Shown: one piece after another, positions 26,670 through 35,202 of the stretch
Layout of the letters: each line of letters starts with the position of its first letter
Position numbering within the stretch: the stretch's first letter is position 1
Assembly (NCBI GenBank): GCA_902495595.1
Contig: CABUXV010000005.1
Coordinates: forward strand, 26,045 to 90,044
DNA: 64,000 nt
Direction: 5' to 3'
Source: an uncultured Eubacterium sp.
GTDB lineage: Bacteria > Bacillota > Clostridia > Peptostreptococcales > Anaerovoracaceae
Translations under genes and position numbers: made by a program
The notes under the pieces: model-generated
The model's database searches: none
Told to the model about the DNA's origin: nothing
Seen by the model: the letters and a program-made list of their open reading frames with translations, nothing else

Positions 26670-27725
26670 ATGAACAGAAAGAAATTAGCCGTACTCTTCG
26701 GAGGCTGCTCATCGGAATACGAAGTATCGCTCCAGTCTGCATTCAGCGTACTGGAAAATATCGGCAGCAAATACGAAGTAATAACCATAGGAATTACAAA
26801 AGATGGGTCATGGTATAGATATAAAGGGGATTATATAAATATAAAAAACAACACATGGGCTGAAAATCCTGAGGATATTGCTCCTGTCACAGTCTCACGA
26901 GAGAAAAACTGCGGAGGAATTATAGAGCTTTGCCATGATAAATGCTCTTTTACACCAATAGACCTTGCATTTCCCATCCTCCACGGCAAAAACGGAGAAG
27001 ACGGAACAATACAAGGGCTGTTTCAAATTGCCGGTATAAACGTAGTAGGCTGCAATACCCTCGCATCAGCTTTATGTATGGACAAGGATAAAGCTCACAG
27101 GCTGGTTGCATCTGCAGGAATTGCCGTACCGAAATCCCTGTCATTTTCTAAAGAAGAATTCAAAAAAGATAAAATGACTTTATTCAGTAAAATTTTCTCT
27201 ATGCTTTCATTTCCAATTTTCGTAAAACCTGTATGTTCCGGTTCTTCTTTTGGAATATCTAAGGTTTCCAGCAGCTCGCAGCTTGAACAAGCAATAGATA
27301 CAGCCTTAACCTATGATAACCGCGTCATACTGGAAGAGAACATAGATGGCTTTGAAGTCGGCTGCGCTGTACTTGGAAATTCAGAGCTTATTATTGGCAG
27401 GGCAGATGAAATAGAACTTTCCGGAGGCTTCTTTGATTTTAAAGAAAAATATAATCTCGATACATCTAAAATACATATGCCTGCAAGAATACCTGCAGAA
27501 AAAGAAAAGGAAATACAGAAGACATCCGAAAAAATATATAAAACCTTAGGCTGCTCGGGGTTTGCCAGAGTGGACATGTTTCTAACTGCAAATGGAGACA
27601 TCATTTTCAACGAAGTCAATACAATACCCGGCTTTACATCCCACAGCCGCTACCCTAACAGCCTAAAAGGCGCCGGGATTACATTCCCTGAGGCTATTGA
27701 AAAACTTTTGTCTCTTTACGATTAA
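26670..27725 (+). CDS. vanG: D-alanine--D-serine ligase, VanG-like
   Basis: An ATP-grasp ligase of 351 residues: LFGGCSSEYEVSL (N-terminal), HGKNGEDGTIQGLF, VKPVCSGSSFGISKV, and the metal/ATP site FNEVNTIPGFTSHSRYP. The omega-loop region reads DFKEKYNLDTSKIHMPA. The EKY type, together with a neighbouring serine racemase, points to D-Ala-D-Ser (VanC/E/G group) rather than the D-Ala-D-Lac of VanA/B. The ATG at 26670 follows AGGAGG. The ligase lowers vancomycin affinity of peptidoglycan precursors. Confidence 0.88.
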   Translation: MNRKKLAVLFGGCSSEYEVSLQSAFSVLENIGSKYEVITIGITKDGSWYRYKGDYINIKNNTWAENPEDIAPVTVSREKNCGGIIELCHDKCSFTPIDLAFPILHGKNGEDGTIQGLFQIAGINVVGCNTLASALCMDKDKAHRLVASAGIAVPKSLSFSKEEFKKDKMTLFSKIFSMLSFPIFVKPVCSGSSFGISKVSSSSQLEQAIDTALTYDNRVILEENIDGFEVGCAVLGNSELIIGRADEIELSGGFFDFKEKYNLDTSKIHMPARIPAEKEKEIQKTSEKIYKTLGCSGFARVDMFLTANGDIIFNEVNTIPGFTSHSRYPNSLKGAGITFPEAIEKLLSLYD

Positions 27726-27752
27726 AAAACATTCAATAAGGAGTGAACTGAA

Positions 27753-28553
27753 TTGAAAAATATGATTTTTACAGAAGAAAATATATATCAGGGGAATCTC
27801 GTATTGATAAATCGGGATTTCCCCATATGCGATGCACTTTACGATTTATCTGCGGCAGTAAATAAATACCCGGATATAAAACTGCAAAAACACGTTTCCG
27901 CAAAACTTCAGAAACTTATATCTGTTTTAAAATGTGATGAAAAGATAATCCCCGTAAGCGGCTACCGCTCATCTCAGGAACAAGTCAGAATTTACTACGA
28001 TTCTATTATTGAAAACGGCGAAGACTTTACAGAAAAGTTTGTAGCCCTTCCCGACCACAGCGAACACCAAAGCGGCCTTGCCATAGATTTGGCTCTGAAA
28101 AAAGATTATGTGGATTTTATATGCCCTGACTTTCCGGACAGCGGTATCTGCGGCAAATTCCGAAAGCTGGCTCCCCTTTACGGCTTTATCCTAAGATATC
28201 CCAAGGGAAAGGAAAATGTAACCTGCATTTCTCACGAGCCCTGGCATTTTCGCTACACAGGATACCCCCATTCACAAATTATCGAAGAAAAAGGGTTTAC
28301 GCTGGAAGAGTACATGGATTTTATCAAACAATATACGAAATATAAAAGCTTTCTATATGAAGATAATCTCAATATTACGGAAATTTTTTATCTGCCTCTT
28401 GATAATGATAAAGAAGCAAAGTTATCTCTTCCCGATAATTGCAGTTTTCAAGTGTCCGGCAATAATATGGATGGGATTATCGTAACTGTCTTTCATAATT
28501 CAAAGCCAAACAAATACGCTGCCGAAAATCAATTTTCATACAGTCCGGCTTAA
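27753..28553 (+). CDS. vanXY: D,D-dipeptidase/D,D-carboxypeptidase, VanXY-like
   Basis: A zinc peptidase of the VanX/VanY family, 266 residues, cytoplasmic (no signal peptide). It has SGYRSSQEQVR (transition-state Arg), SEHQSGLAIDLAL (zinc His and Asp) and EPWHFRYTG (catalytic Glu and zinc His). It removes D-Ala-D-Ala dipeptides and the terminal D-Ala so that only D-Ser precursors remain. The start is TTG at 27753, nine bases after AAGGAG; the first ATG is too far away. About 60 residues after the HxH region are less conserved. Confidence 0.88.
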   Translation: MKNMIFTEENIYQGNLVLINRDFPICDALYDLSAAVNKYPDIKLQKHVSAKLQKLISVLKCDEKIIPVSGYRSSQEQVRIYYDSIIENGEDFTEKFVALPDHSEHQSGLAIDLALKKDYVDFICPDFPDSGICGKFRKLAPLYGFILRYPKGKENVTCISHEPWHFRYTGYPHSQIIEEKGFTLEEYMDFIKQYTKYKSFLYEDNLNITEIFYLPLDNDKEAKLSLPDNCSFQVSGNNMDGIIVTVFHNSKPNKYAAENQFSYSPA

Positions 28554-28571
28554 TTCTTTGGAGGTATTTTT

Positions 28572-30782
28572 ATGAACAAAGATTCTTCGTATACTAATAT
28601 AGATAGGTTTCGGCTTATTGCCGCACTGCTGGTTATAGCAATACATACATCACCCCTTTTATCTGTGAATGAAACTGCTGATTTTATCTTGACGAGGATT
28701 TCGGCAAGAGTTGCTGTACCATTTTTCTTTATGGTATCCGGTTTTTTTCTTATTTCAAAATACAATAAGAATAATGATAATCTGTTTAAATTTATTAAGA
28801 CCACCCTTCTCATTTACAGCATCGCCATATTATTTTATATACCTCTTAATATATACAGCGGCAGCTTTGACAGCCCTGTTATTCTCCCTGAAATTATAAA
28901 GGATGTAATATTTAACGGGACACTGTATCACCTATGGTATCTGCCTGCATCAATAACAGGAGCCTGTATAGCCTGGTTTGCCGTAAAAAGATTCGGATTT
29001 TTCCGCTCCGGTATCCTTACAGCAGTCTTGTATTTAACAGGGCTCTTTGGCGACAGCTATTACGGTATTTCTGAAAAGATTCCGTGGATGAAATTTTTTT
29101 ATGAAAATCTTTTTTATCTCTTCGATTATACGAGAAACGGAATATTCTTCGCCCCGGTATTTTTTGTAATGGGCGGATATATCGCTCATAGACGATTAAA
29201 GGAGGATTTTTCAAAAAAACCTTATTCTGCAAAATCACCCCTTAATGTTACAGGTTTCATATTATCAATGCTCTTAATGATTATTGAGGGTATGCTGCTT
29301 CATAAATGGAATATTCAGCGTCACGACAGCATGTACATAATGCTTCTTCCCTGCATGTACTTTTTATTTAATATCTTAATCAGCAGAAAAGGGTCCAGAA
29401 ACATGTGGGCGTCAGAAATTTCTCTTGCCGTATATCTAATACATCCCATGATTATAGTTTTCGTAAGGTTCTTGGCCAAATTTACAAATTCTTCTGCTCT
29501 TCTAGTCGAAAACAGCATTATACACTACATAGCTGTGAGTATTTTTTCTGTTATATTTTCTTTTATATTGCTGTTCGCATATAAGAAAACAATCCTCAGA
29601 AGCAGCAATGCCAAAAACGTTAATTTCACCATCGAGCCTTTCACAGATCGCGCGTGGATAGAACTTAATCTTGAAAACCTGAGACATAACGTAAATGTTC
29701 TGACAGATTCCATGCCAGCAGGCTGTAATCTCATGCCGGTAATAAAAGCAAATGCCTACGGTCATGGCGATTTTGAGATATCTGCCGCGCTTAATCAGAT
29801 GGGGATAAATAACTTCGCAGTAGCTACAGCAGATGAGGCCATAAGGCTTAGAAAATTCGGCATAACCGGAGAAATTCTTGTTCTGGGGTATACTCACCCA
29901 TCACGGATAAAAGAACTTCATAAATATCATATTACCCAGACTCTTGCTGATTTTAACCATGCTAAAATTTTTGAGGAAAGCCTCAAAAATTCCAAAATCA
30001 GTCTGAAAGCTCATATCAAGATAGACACCGGGATGCACCGTTTAGGTTTTTCCTGCGAAAGCTCCCGTGAATATATCCAGGCGTTCAGTTTAAAAAATAT
30101 AAAAATAACAGGTATCTTTACCCATCTAAGCGTTTCTGACAGTATAAATTCAGATGATATAGCTTTTACAAAACTTCAAATCTCCCGTTTTCAAAAAGTC
30201 CTGGATGCTGTAAAAAACGCAGGCATAAAGCTTCCCGATACCCATATTCAAAGCAGTTACGGTCTTCTGAATCACACTTATATAAAATGCAATTATGCGA
30301 GAGTGGGAATAGCTCTTTACGGTATTTTAAGCTCTCCTGACGATAGGACCGTTCTCTCGCCAACGCTCCGCCCCGTTCTTGCATTAAAGTCCAGAATTGC
30401 AGTAATAAAAAAAGTGGAGCCGGGAGAATGGATAGGATACGGCAGAACATATGCCGTAAACCGTACTGTTAAAATAGCAATATTGCCTATTGGCTATGCA
30501 GATGGATTCCCTAGAAGTCTGTCGGAAAATAAAGGAAAAGTTCTTATAAACAATACACTCGCTCCTATTATCGGGCGCATATGTATGGACCAGCTCGCTG
30601 TAGATATAACTCATATACCTACAGCGGAAACAGGCAGTACAGCCACTTTGATAAGCAGTCTGCCCGGTGCTTATGATGAATTTATTTCAGCCCCTGACGT
30701 TGCTGAAAAAGCAGGCACCATAAGCAATGAACTTTTAAGCCGTCTGGGATGCCGTCTTAAAACCGTAGTATTAAAACAATAA
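28572..30782 (+). CDS. vanT: Membrane-bound serine racemase, VanT-like
   Basis: A fusion of 736 residues. The N-terminal ~345 residues form a ten-helix acyltransferase-3-like membrane domain (NIDRFRLIAALLVIAIHTSPLL). The remainder is an alanine-racemase fold: PLP lysine in PVIKANAYGHGD, KIDTGMHRLGF, NYARVGIALYGIL and GRICMDQLAVDI. It makes D-serine, perhaps also importing L-serine through the membrane part (known idea for VanT). It completes vanR-S-G-XY-T. It is convergent with the MFS gene, one base apart. Confidence 0.9.
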   Translation: MNKDSSYTNIDRFRLIAALLVIAIHTSPLLSVNETADFILTRISARVAVPFFFMVSGFFLISKYNKNNDNLFKFIKTTLLIYSIAILFYIPLNIYSGSFDSPVILPEIIKDVIFNGTLYHLWYLPASITGACIAWFAVKRFGFFRSGILTAVLYLTGLFGDSYYGISEKIPWMKFFYENLFYLFDYTRNGIFFAPVFFVMGGYIAHRRLKEDFSKKPYSAKSPLNVTGFILSMLLMIIEGMLLHKWNIQRHDSMYIMLLPCMYFLFNILISRKGSRNMWASEISLAVYLIHPMIIVFVRFLAKFTNSSALLVENSIIHYIAVSIFSVIFSFILLFAYKKTILRSSNAKNVNFTIEPFTDRAWIELNLENLRHNVNVLTDSMPAGCNLMPVIKANAYGHGDFEISAALNQMGINNFAVATADEAIRLRKFGITGEILVLGYTHPSRIKELHKYHITQTLADFNHAKIFEESLKNSKISLKAHIKIDTGMHRLGFSCESSREYIQAFSLKNIKITGIFTHLSVSDSINSDDIAFTKLQISRFQKVLDAVKNAGIKLPDTHIQSSYGLLNHTYIKCNYARVGIALYGILSSPDDRTVLSPTLRPVLALKSRIAVIKKVEPGEWIGYGRTYAVNRTVKIAILPIGYADGFPRSLSENKGKVLINNTLAPIIGRICMDQLAVDITHIPTAETGSTATLISSLPGAYDEFISAPDVAEKAGTISNELLSRLGCRLKTVVLKQ

Positions 30783-30783
30783 G

Positions 30784-31995
30784 TTAAACCGTTGCTTCCG
30801 AAACTTTCATGCGAACTGACCATATGCACAGCAGGGCTGCAAGAACTGCGGCAAAACAATATGGCAGGTGAGATATATCACTTCCGAATATTCCCAAAAC
30901 TGCCGAAATCATTAAAGGACATAAAAACTGCGCTAAATAAAGAGCTGCCGATATCAATGGCATTACAGTCGTTGCCGCAGCTCTTCCTGCTTTTACGGAA
31001 GCTTCAAATATTATAAAAGGTATCCCCGCCCCATTTGCAAACCCTATGAATATAGAACCTGCGATAATTCCCGCAGCGCTGTTTGAAAATATAAGAAAAA
31101 TATATCCTGCAAGAAACACAGCAGGCGCTAAAAACCTGGTCTTTGCTCCGAAAAGTTTTTTCATATATACGAATAGAAGACCTCCGAAAAATGCTACAAA
31201 ATCAGCCCCGGCCATTATAACAGCAATATATTCGGCAGCAGCGGTCCCGGATTTAACTGTCTCGATAGCAAAATTAGCAGGATATATGAAAAATACAGTC
31301 ATAAGAAGAAACATTGAAACAATATATATGTAATTTTCCTTAAAAACTTTAATAATGTTTCCATCCTGATTTTTAATATCTAAAGATACTTTATTCCCCT
31401 CTTTTGTATCTTCGCTTTGATTTATTCTGTCATTGGGCAAAAATAATACACAAAGCACTATGCTTATAAGACCTAGAATATAAACCATAAAGCTCAGTCT
31501 CCAGCTTATCTGCGCCAACACTCCCGAAAGCAATGTAGCTATAACCCCTCCCATCTGATTCATGGCAGATGAATAGCCCATCAGTCTGTCCTGCATCTCC
31601 GGCGGAAAATAAAAAGACAAAAGCCCTGTGGAAAGCGGCATTATTATTCCTACACCAACCCCGACAAGCGCTCTCATAACAAGAATCATTGCCATATTGT
31701 CAAACAATCCTGCTGCACATCCTCCTATTGTGTATAGAAGCAGTCCTGCAACTACCAGAGTCTTTGCGCCGAATTTTCTGCATAAACGTGAAAAGAAACC
31801 ATTCGTTATTACTATAAATATTGCCGGCACGCTTATTATCATCTGCACCAGCGCCTGATTGCTGTCCTTAAAATATTCCCGAATTACATTAAGCGCCGGG
31901 GCAACCGCTGCTCCTGCCATTACCGTAAGCAGAGAAATTGATAATATACTTATCATTAAAAAATTTTTATTTTTTATCTTTGTCACTCTTTCCAT
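30784..31995 (-). CDS. MFS transporter
   Basis: 403 residues with 12 predicted membrane segments in two halves and the MFS loop motif NGFFSRLCRKFGAKTL between helices 2 and 3. The GVGVGIIMPLSTGLLSFYF segment resembles drug:H+ antiporters of the DHA1/DHA2 groups. The substrate is not predictable. AAAGGAAG precedes the ATG. It is separated by a terminator from the Rrf2-like regulator upstream. Confidence 0.85.
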   Translation of the reverse strand: MERVTKIKNKNFLMISILSISLLTVMAGAAVAPALNVIREYFKDSNQALVQMIISVPAIFIVITNGFFSRLCRKFGAKTLVVAGLLLYTIGGCAAGLFDNMAMILVMRALVGVGVGIIMPLSTGLLSFYFPPEMQDRLMGYSSAMNQMGGVIATLLSGVLAQISWRLSFMVYILGLISIVLCVLFLPNDRINQSEDTKEGNKVSLDIKNQDGNIIKVFKENYIYIVSMFLLMTVFFIYPANFAIETVKSGTAAAEYIAVIMAGADFVAFFGGLLFVYMKKLFGAKTRFLAPAVFLAGYIFLIFSNSAAGIIAGSIFIGFANGAGIPFIIFEASVKAGRAAATTVMPLISAALYLAQFLCPLMISAVLGIFGSDISHLPYCFAAVLAALLCIWSVRMKVSEATV

Positions 31996-32033
31996 AACCG
32001 TCTAATCTTCCTTTCTGCTAATAAATTTTATAT

Positions 32034-32073
32034 CGAAAAAAAAAATGCGTAAGTCCGTCTGGACTTACGCATT
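32034..32073 (-). terminator. Intrinsic terminator of the Rrf2-like gene
   Basis: A 13-bp perfect stem, AATGCGTAAGTCC / GGACTTACGCATT with loop GTCT, followed on the minus strand by a long T run. Confidence 0.88.
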
Positions 32074-32168
32074 ACGCTACTCAACTTTATTAGTTTATCA
32101 TATTAATATTAAATTTTTCAAATAAAATTTTCCTCTTATACAGAAATAAATTCGTTAAATCCTCTGCT

Positions 32169-32576
32169 TTATTTTTCCTCATCGCCTAAAAGCGATTCAA
32201 GACTGTTGCGCTGGAATTCTTTTTTAAGCAGCCCCTGTATCTCTGCAAACTGTTTATGCAGCATACAGTTTATATCGTTATTATGAACGCACTCGTAATC
32301 CGACTTGAGACATTCCGTTACTAAAAAAGTATTTTCAAAAGCACAGATAATATCATATAATGTCAGCTTGCTGCAATCTGCTTTAAGAGAATATCCTCCT
32401 TTGGGACCTCTTCTTATCTCCAGAATATCCTTGGCTTCCATTTTCTTCAGCACCCTGTATATAAAAGGGGAGGGAATGTTTTTTCTCCTGGAAAGTTCCG
32501 CCGCCGGCAAAGGATTTTCTCTGTACAGTTCATCTATAATAAGAACTGCATACTCCACTTCTTTTATAATTAAAAT
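32169..32576 (-). CDS. Rrf2 family regulator, probable ATT start
   Basis: Winged-helix Rrf2 protein: KEVEYAVLIIDELY, PAAELSRRKNIPSPFIYRVLKKM (recognition helix), RRGPKGGYSL (wing) and three cysteines (TECLKSDYECVHNNDINC) in the Fe-S-binding region of IscR/NsrR-type members. Family proteins begin M-x-I-x-x-E-x-x-YA. Here that position is the ATT codon at 32576, 8 bp after AGGAG. The only in-frame alternative start close by, GTG at 32585, is fused to the ribosome site, and the ATG at 32636 adds a foreign tail. 135 residues from the ATT. Confidence 0.78.
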   Translation of the reverse strand: MLIIKEVEYAVLIIDELYRENPLPAAELSRRKNIPSPFIYRVLKKMEAKDILEIRRGPKGGYSLKADCSKLTLYDIICAFENTFLVTECLKSDYECVHNNDINCMLHKQFAEIQGLLKKEFQRNSLESLLGDEEK

Positions 32577-32689
32577 AGTGCTCACTCCTTTCCGACTTAA
32601 AATAAATATCATTCTCGTTTCATACAAATATACCATAGTGTACTTATTTTGTCAAATTACTCTGTCTGCTAAATCTAAATTCTATAAAA

Positions 32690-32736
32690 AGTAAAAAGAA
32701 TCGCGTCATAATATAAATATATTTGCGACGCAATTC
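32690..32736 (-). terminator. Terminator after the nitrilase gene
   Basis: GAATCGCGTC (32698-32707) / GACGCAATTC (32727-32736) with one mismatch, followed on the minus strand by TCTTTTTACTTTTT. Confidence 0.6.
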
Positions 32737-32820
32737 ATTTTCACTTTTACAATTTATATAATTCTATATCTGAACTTCTCAAATGCAATACTTGATAACA
32801 TTGTTCTTTAAACTATTTTT

Positions 32821-33729
32821 CTATCCTATTTCATCAAACAATTTTTTATATATATCAGGTCTGTAATCGGGACCGCCTCCCCACGGATTATCAATACACT
32901 GATGTCTGTTTGCCAAAGTCAAATCAATAGTCCCGATATGAACTTTATTTTGATAATCATCCACATCCCCTATATAGGTTGTAACTTCCACTTCTTCAAA
33001 GGCATTGGTTTTGGGACCTATTACAAAACTGCCTCCGCCGCCATACAGAGCGCCGTCCCAGCCAGTTATATTGGAGCTTGCAATATAAATAGAACTTGTA
33101 AGTACCAAATATTCCAGATGAGGCGCATAACATCTCTTCCATGCGTGACGGCTGCCTTCATTAGGAACCTCTTCCGCGGCAAAGGACGGATTGAGGTGGA
33201 GCCTTGACCCTTTCCAGACATAATATCTTACGAGCTCAGGGAACTGATAATTATCATAGCAAATGCCGAGGGATATAGGACCCCATTTTGTGTCAAATAT
33301 AAAAGGTTCATCACCTTTTGCACTCCATAAATTATCTACAGCATACAAATGTATTTTTTTATATATGCCTACAAATCCTTCCGGACCCAATACGGCTGCC
33401 GAATTATATATTACAGTATCAGTTTCCTTTTCTTTATATGGAAATCCATATACAATATATATTCCCTCTTCAACTGCAACCTGCTCAAGTGTTTTTACGG
33501 AATTGCCCTCCCGTGTCTCTGCATATTGCGCTTTCTCTTCCTGTGAAATATTTTCATCGGCAAACAGTCCGTATCCTGTCAATGCCATTTCCGGAAACAA
33601 TATCAGATCTGCACCTCTTTTCGCTGCAGCTTTTGACATTCCCGCCATTCTTTTAAGATTTACATCAGGCTCGCCAGGCGCAACCTTAAAATTAACAACT
33701 GCCAAATTTATAATATCATTTTTATACAT
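32821..33729 (-). CDS. Carbon-nitrogen hydrolase (nitrilase superfamily)
   Basis: A 302-residue enzyme with the full Glu-Lys-Cys triad: LFPEMALTGYG (Glu ~46), YKKIHLY (Lys) and LGICYDNYQFPE (nucleophile Cys). This superfamily hydrolyses amides, carbamoyl groups or nitriles; the substrate is unknown. It is the second gene after a permease, both behind an ANTAR antitermination element. That recalls aliphatic amidase AmiE, a nitrilase-superfamily enzyme controlled by the ANTAR protein AmiR. AAGGAG precedes the ATG. Confidence 0.88.
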   Translation of the reverse strand: MYKNDIINLAVVNFKVAPGEPDVNLKRMAGMSKAAAKRGADLILFPEMALTGYGLFADENISQEEKAQYAETREGNSVKTLEQVAVEEGIYIVYGFPYKEKETDTVIYNSAAVLGPEGFVGIYKKIHLYAVDNLWSAKGDEPFIFDTKWGPISLGICYDNYQFPELVRYYVWKGSRLHLNPSFAAEEVPNEGSRHAWKRCYAPHLEYLVLTSSIYIASSNITGWDGALYGGGGSFVIGPKTNAFEEVEVTTYIGDVDDYQNKVHIGTIDLTLANRHQCIDNPWGGGPDYRPDIYKKLFDEIG

Positions 33730-33748
33730 TTCTTATATTCTCCTTATT

Positions 33749-34954
33749 CTATTTCAGAAGTGATAACAAACATGTAACCGTTACTGCCAGACCCATAATA
33801 TATCCTGCATTTGCCACTATATACATAGACGGCGCCGTTTTATCAAATAAAAACTGGGCTTCTTCTTCATTTCTGGCGCTTCTCTTAGTCGCTTCTTTCG
33901 TAACAATCATTACTCCGGGCATTAAAAACATAAGGCCGCATCCGCATGCTGCACTCAGCCAGAAATCATATCCTAATAATTTTCCGACAATTCCTGCTCC
34001 GCCTGCTAATCCTATTGTTGCCAACACAAGGATACAAATCGAAGGTCCAAGTGATGCCAGCAAAGCCTGTGGTGTAACTTCATTAATCGACATAAATATC
34101 CATGCGATAAAAACACATATAACAAAACCATATGAATGAGACCTGTCTAATAAATTCATTCTCGTAATACCTAACACACATGCGAACAGCCCTAAGAAAA
34201 ATGCAAAAATACAATTGCTTATGCCCGTAAGTTCCTGCAGCACATATGCCAGCAGTGCCAATCCAGCCAATTCAAACAAAACAAATCCATCCTCTTCTAA
34301 CTTTTTCGGAATCCATGTTTTGATTATACTGCTTGGATTTTCTTCTGAACCATAAGGTATACCATCTTTAGTCATTTTTATTTTTGGATTGTTATCAGAT
34401 ACTTTTTCTAAAAGATACGCATCCCTTGAAGTCAGTTTTTTACAATATTTTTTCAGCATTATTGATGCGATTGGCTGTCCATAAAGGTCAACAACCGACA
34501 TTATAATAGCAGGAATACCGATAAGAGCTACAAGTCCCATATCAGTTAACTTTTGAATTGCCAAAATTCCGGCTATTGCGCCTCCCCCGCATGCTGCTCC
34601 TGCGCCTGCAAGCATTACATCAAACCCAAAGAATATACCTCCAATGCCTATAACTGCAATAAGACCTCCTACAATTGCTCCTGCGGCTATAACAACACTC
34701 CTTATATTTTTAATATAGTCAGCCGGAACTACCGAAGTACCCAGATGTACTATAAGAAAAAGCATTGATAACTCTCCTATAATACCAAATCCAGCAGTTT
34801 CAGGAAACATTTTGGGCATTCCCATCCAAGTCAGAACCAAATAAAGCAAAAGCGCCGCCGCCATTGACGGAATGAATGCCTTTGTTAAATATGAAATAAT
34901 TTCCCCTATGCCTATTATTCCAAAACATACTGCTACAGCTAATACAACATCCAT
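33749..34954 (-). CDS. Polytopic membrane permease, family unassigned
   Basis: About 401 residues with roughly ten membrane segments split by a ~60-residue hydrophilic loop in the middle (LEKVSDNNPKIKMTKDG). Gly-rich helix pairs (GAGAACGGGAIAGILAI, GLAGGAGIVGKLLG) occur in both halves, suggesting a duplicated secondary transporter fold like the ion:solute symporters. I do not recognise the family with certainty. The ATG at 34954 follows AAGGAGG; the frame reaches 35002. It is the first gene after the ANTAR leader and probably imports the substrate of the hydrolase. Confidence 0.72.
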   Translation of the reverse strand: MDVVLAVAVCFGIIGIGEIISYLTKAFIPSMAAALLLYLVLTWMGMPKMFPETAGFGIIGELSMLFLIVHLGTSVVPADYIKNIRSVVIAAGAIVGGLIAVIGIGGIFFGFDVMLAGAGAACGGGAIAGILAIQKLTDMGLVALIGIPAIIMSVVDLYGQPIASIMLKKYCKKLTSRDAYLLEKVSDNNPKIKMTKDGIPYGSEENPSSIIKTWIPKKLEEDGFVLFELAGLALLAYVLQELTGISNCIFAFFLGLFACVLGITRMNLLDRSHSYGFVICVFIAWIFMSINEVTPQALLASLGPSICILVLATIGLAGGAGIVGKLLGYDFWLSAACGCGLMFLMPGVMIVTKEATKRSARNEEEAQFLFDKTAPSMYIVANAGYIMGLAVTVTCLLSLLK

Positions 34955-35062
34955 TTTTTCCTCCTTAACATTATTTAAAAAACTTCTAAAATCATTTTTC
35001 ACTTATTTACAGTAACTTTGTGTATCACCTTCTCTCAAAAATTTATAATTTTCGTTTTTTGA

Positions 35063-35101
35063 AAACAAAAAAAGCTTAAGCATACTTACGTTGCTTAAGC
35101 T
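35063..35101 (-). terminator. ANTAR-controlled intrinsic terminator
   Basis: A 10-bp perfect stem, AGCTTAAGCA / TGCTTAAGCT with a 9-nt loop, followed by TTTTTTTGTTTT on the minus strand. Its 5' arm is shared with hairpin P2 of the ANTAR element, so the two are mutually exclusive. Confidence 0.88.
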
Positions 35102-35130
35102 CCATTGCTTTCCAGACACGCCGTTGTGTC
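35097..35130 (-). promoter_or_regulatory. ANTAR dual-hairpin antitermination RNA
   Basis: On the transcribed strand P1 is GACAC-AACGGC-GTGTC (35115-35130) and P2 is AAGC-AATGGA-GCTT (35097-35110), four bases apart. Both hexaloops have A at position 1 and G at position 4, the known ANTAR recognition rule. P2 overlaps the terminator stem. Binding by a phosphorylated ANTAR dimer would stabilise P1/P2 and let transcription reach the permease and hydrolase. The cognate regulator genes lie directly upstream. Confidence 0.88.
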
Positions 35131-35202
35131 AAATATATAATTTTCTAAATTATATATCAATTCAGTTTTAATGTCAATAATTTATAAATAAAATTACTGC
35201 GC

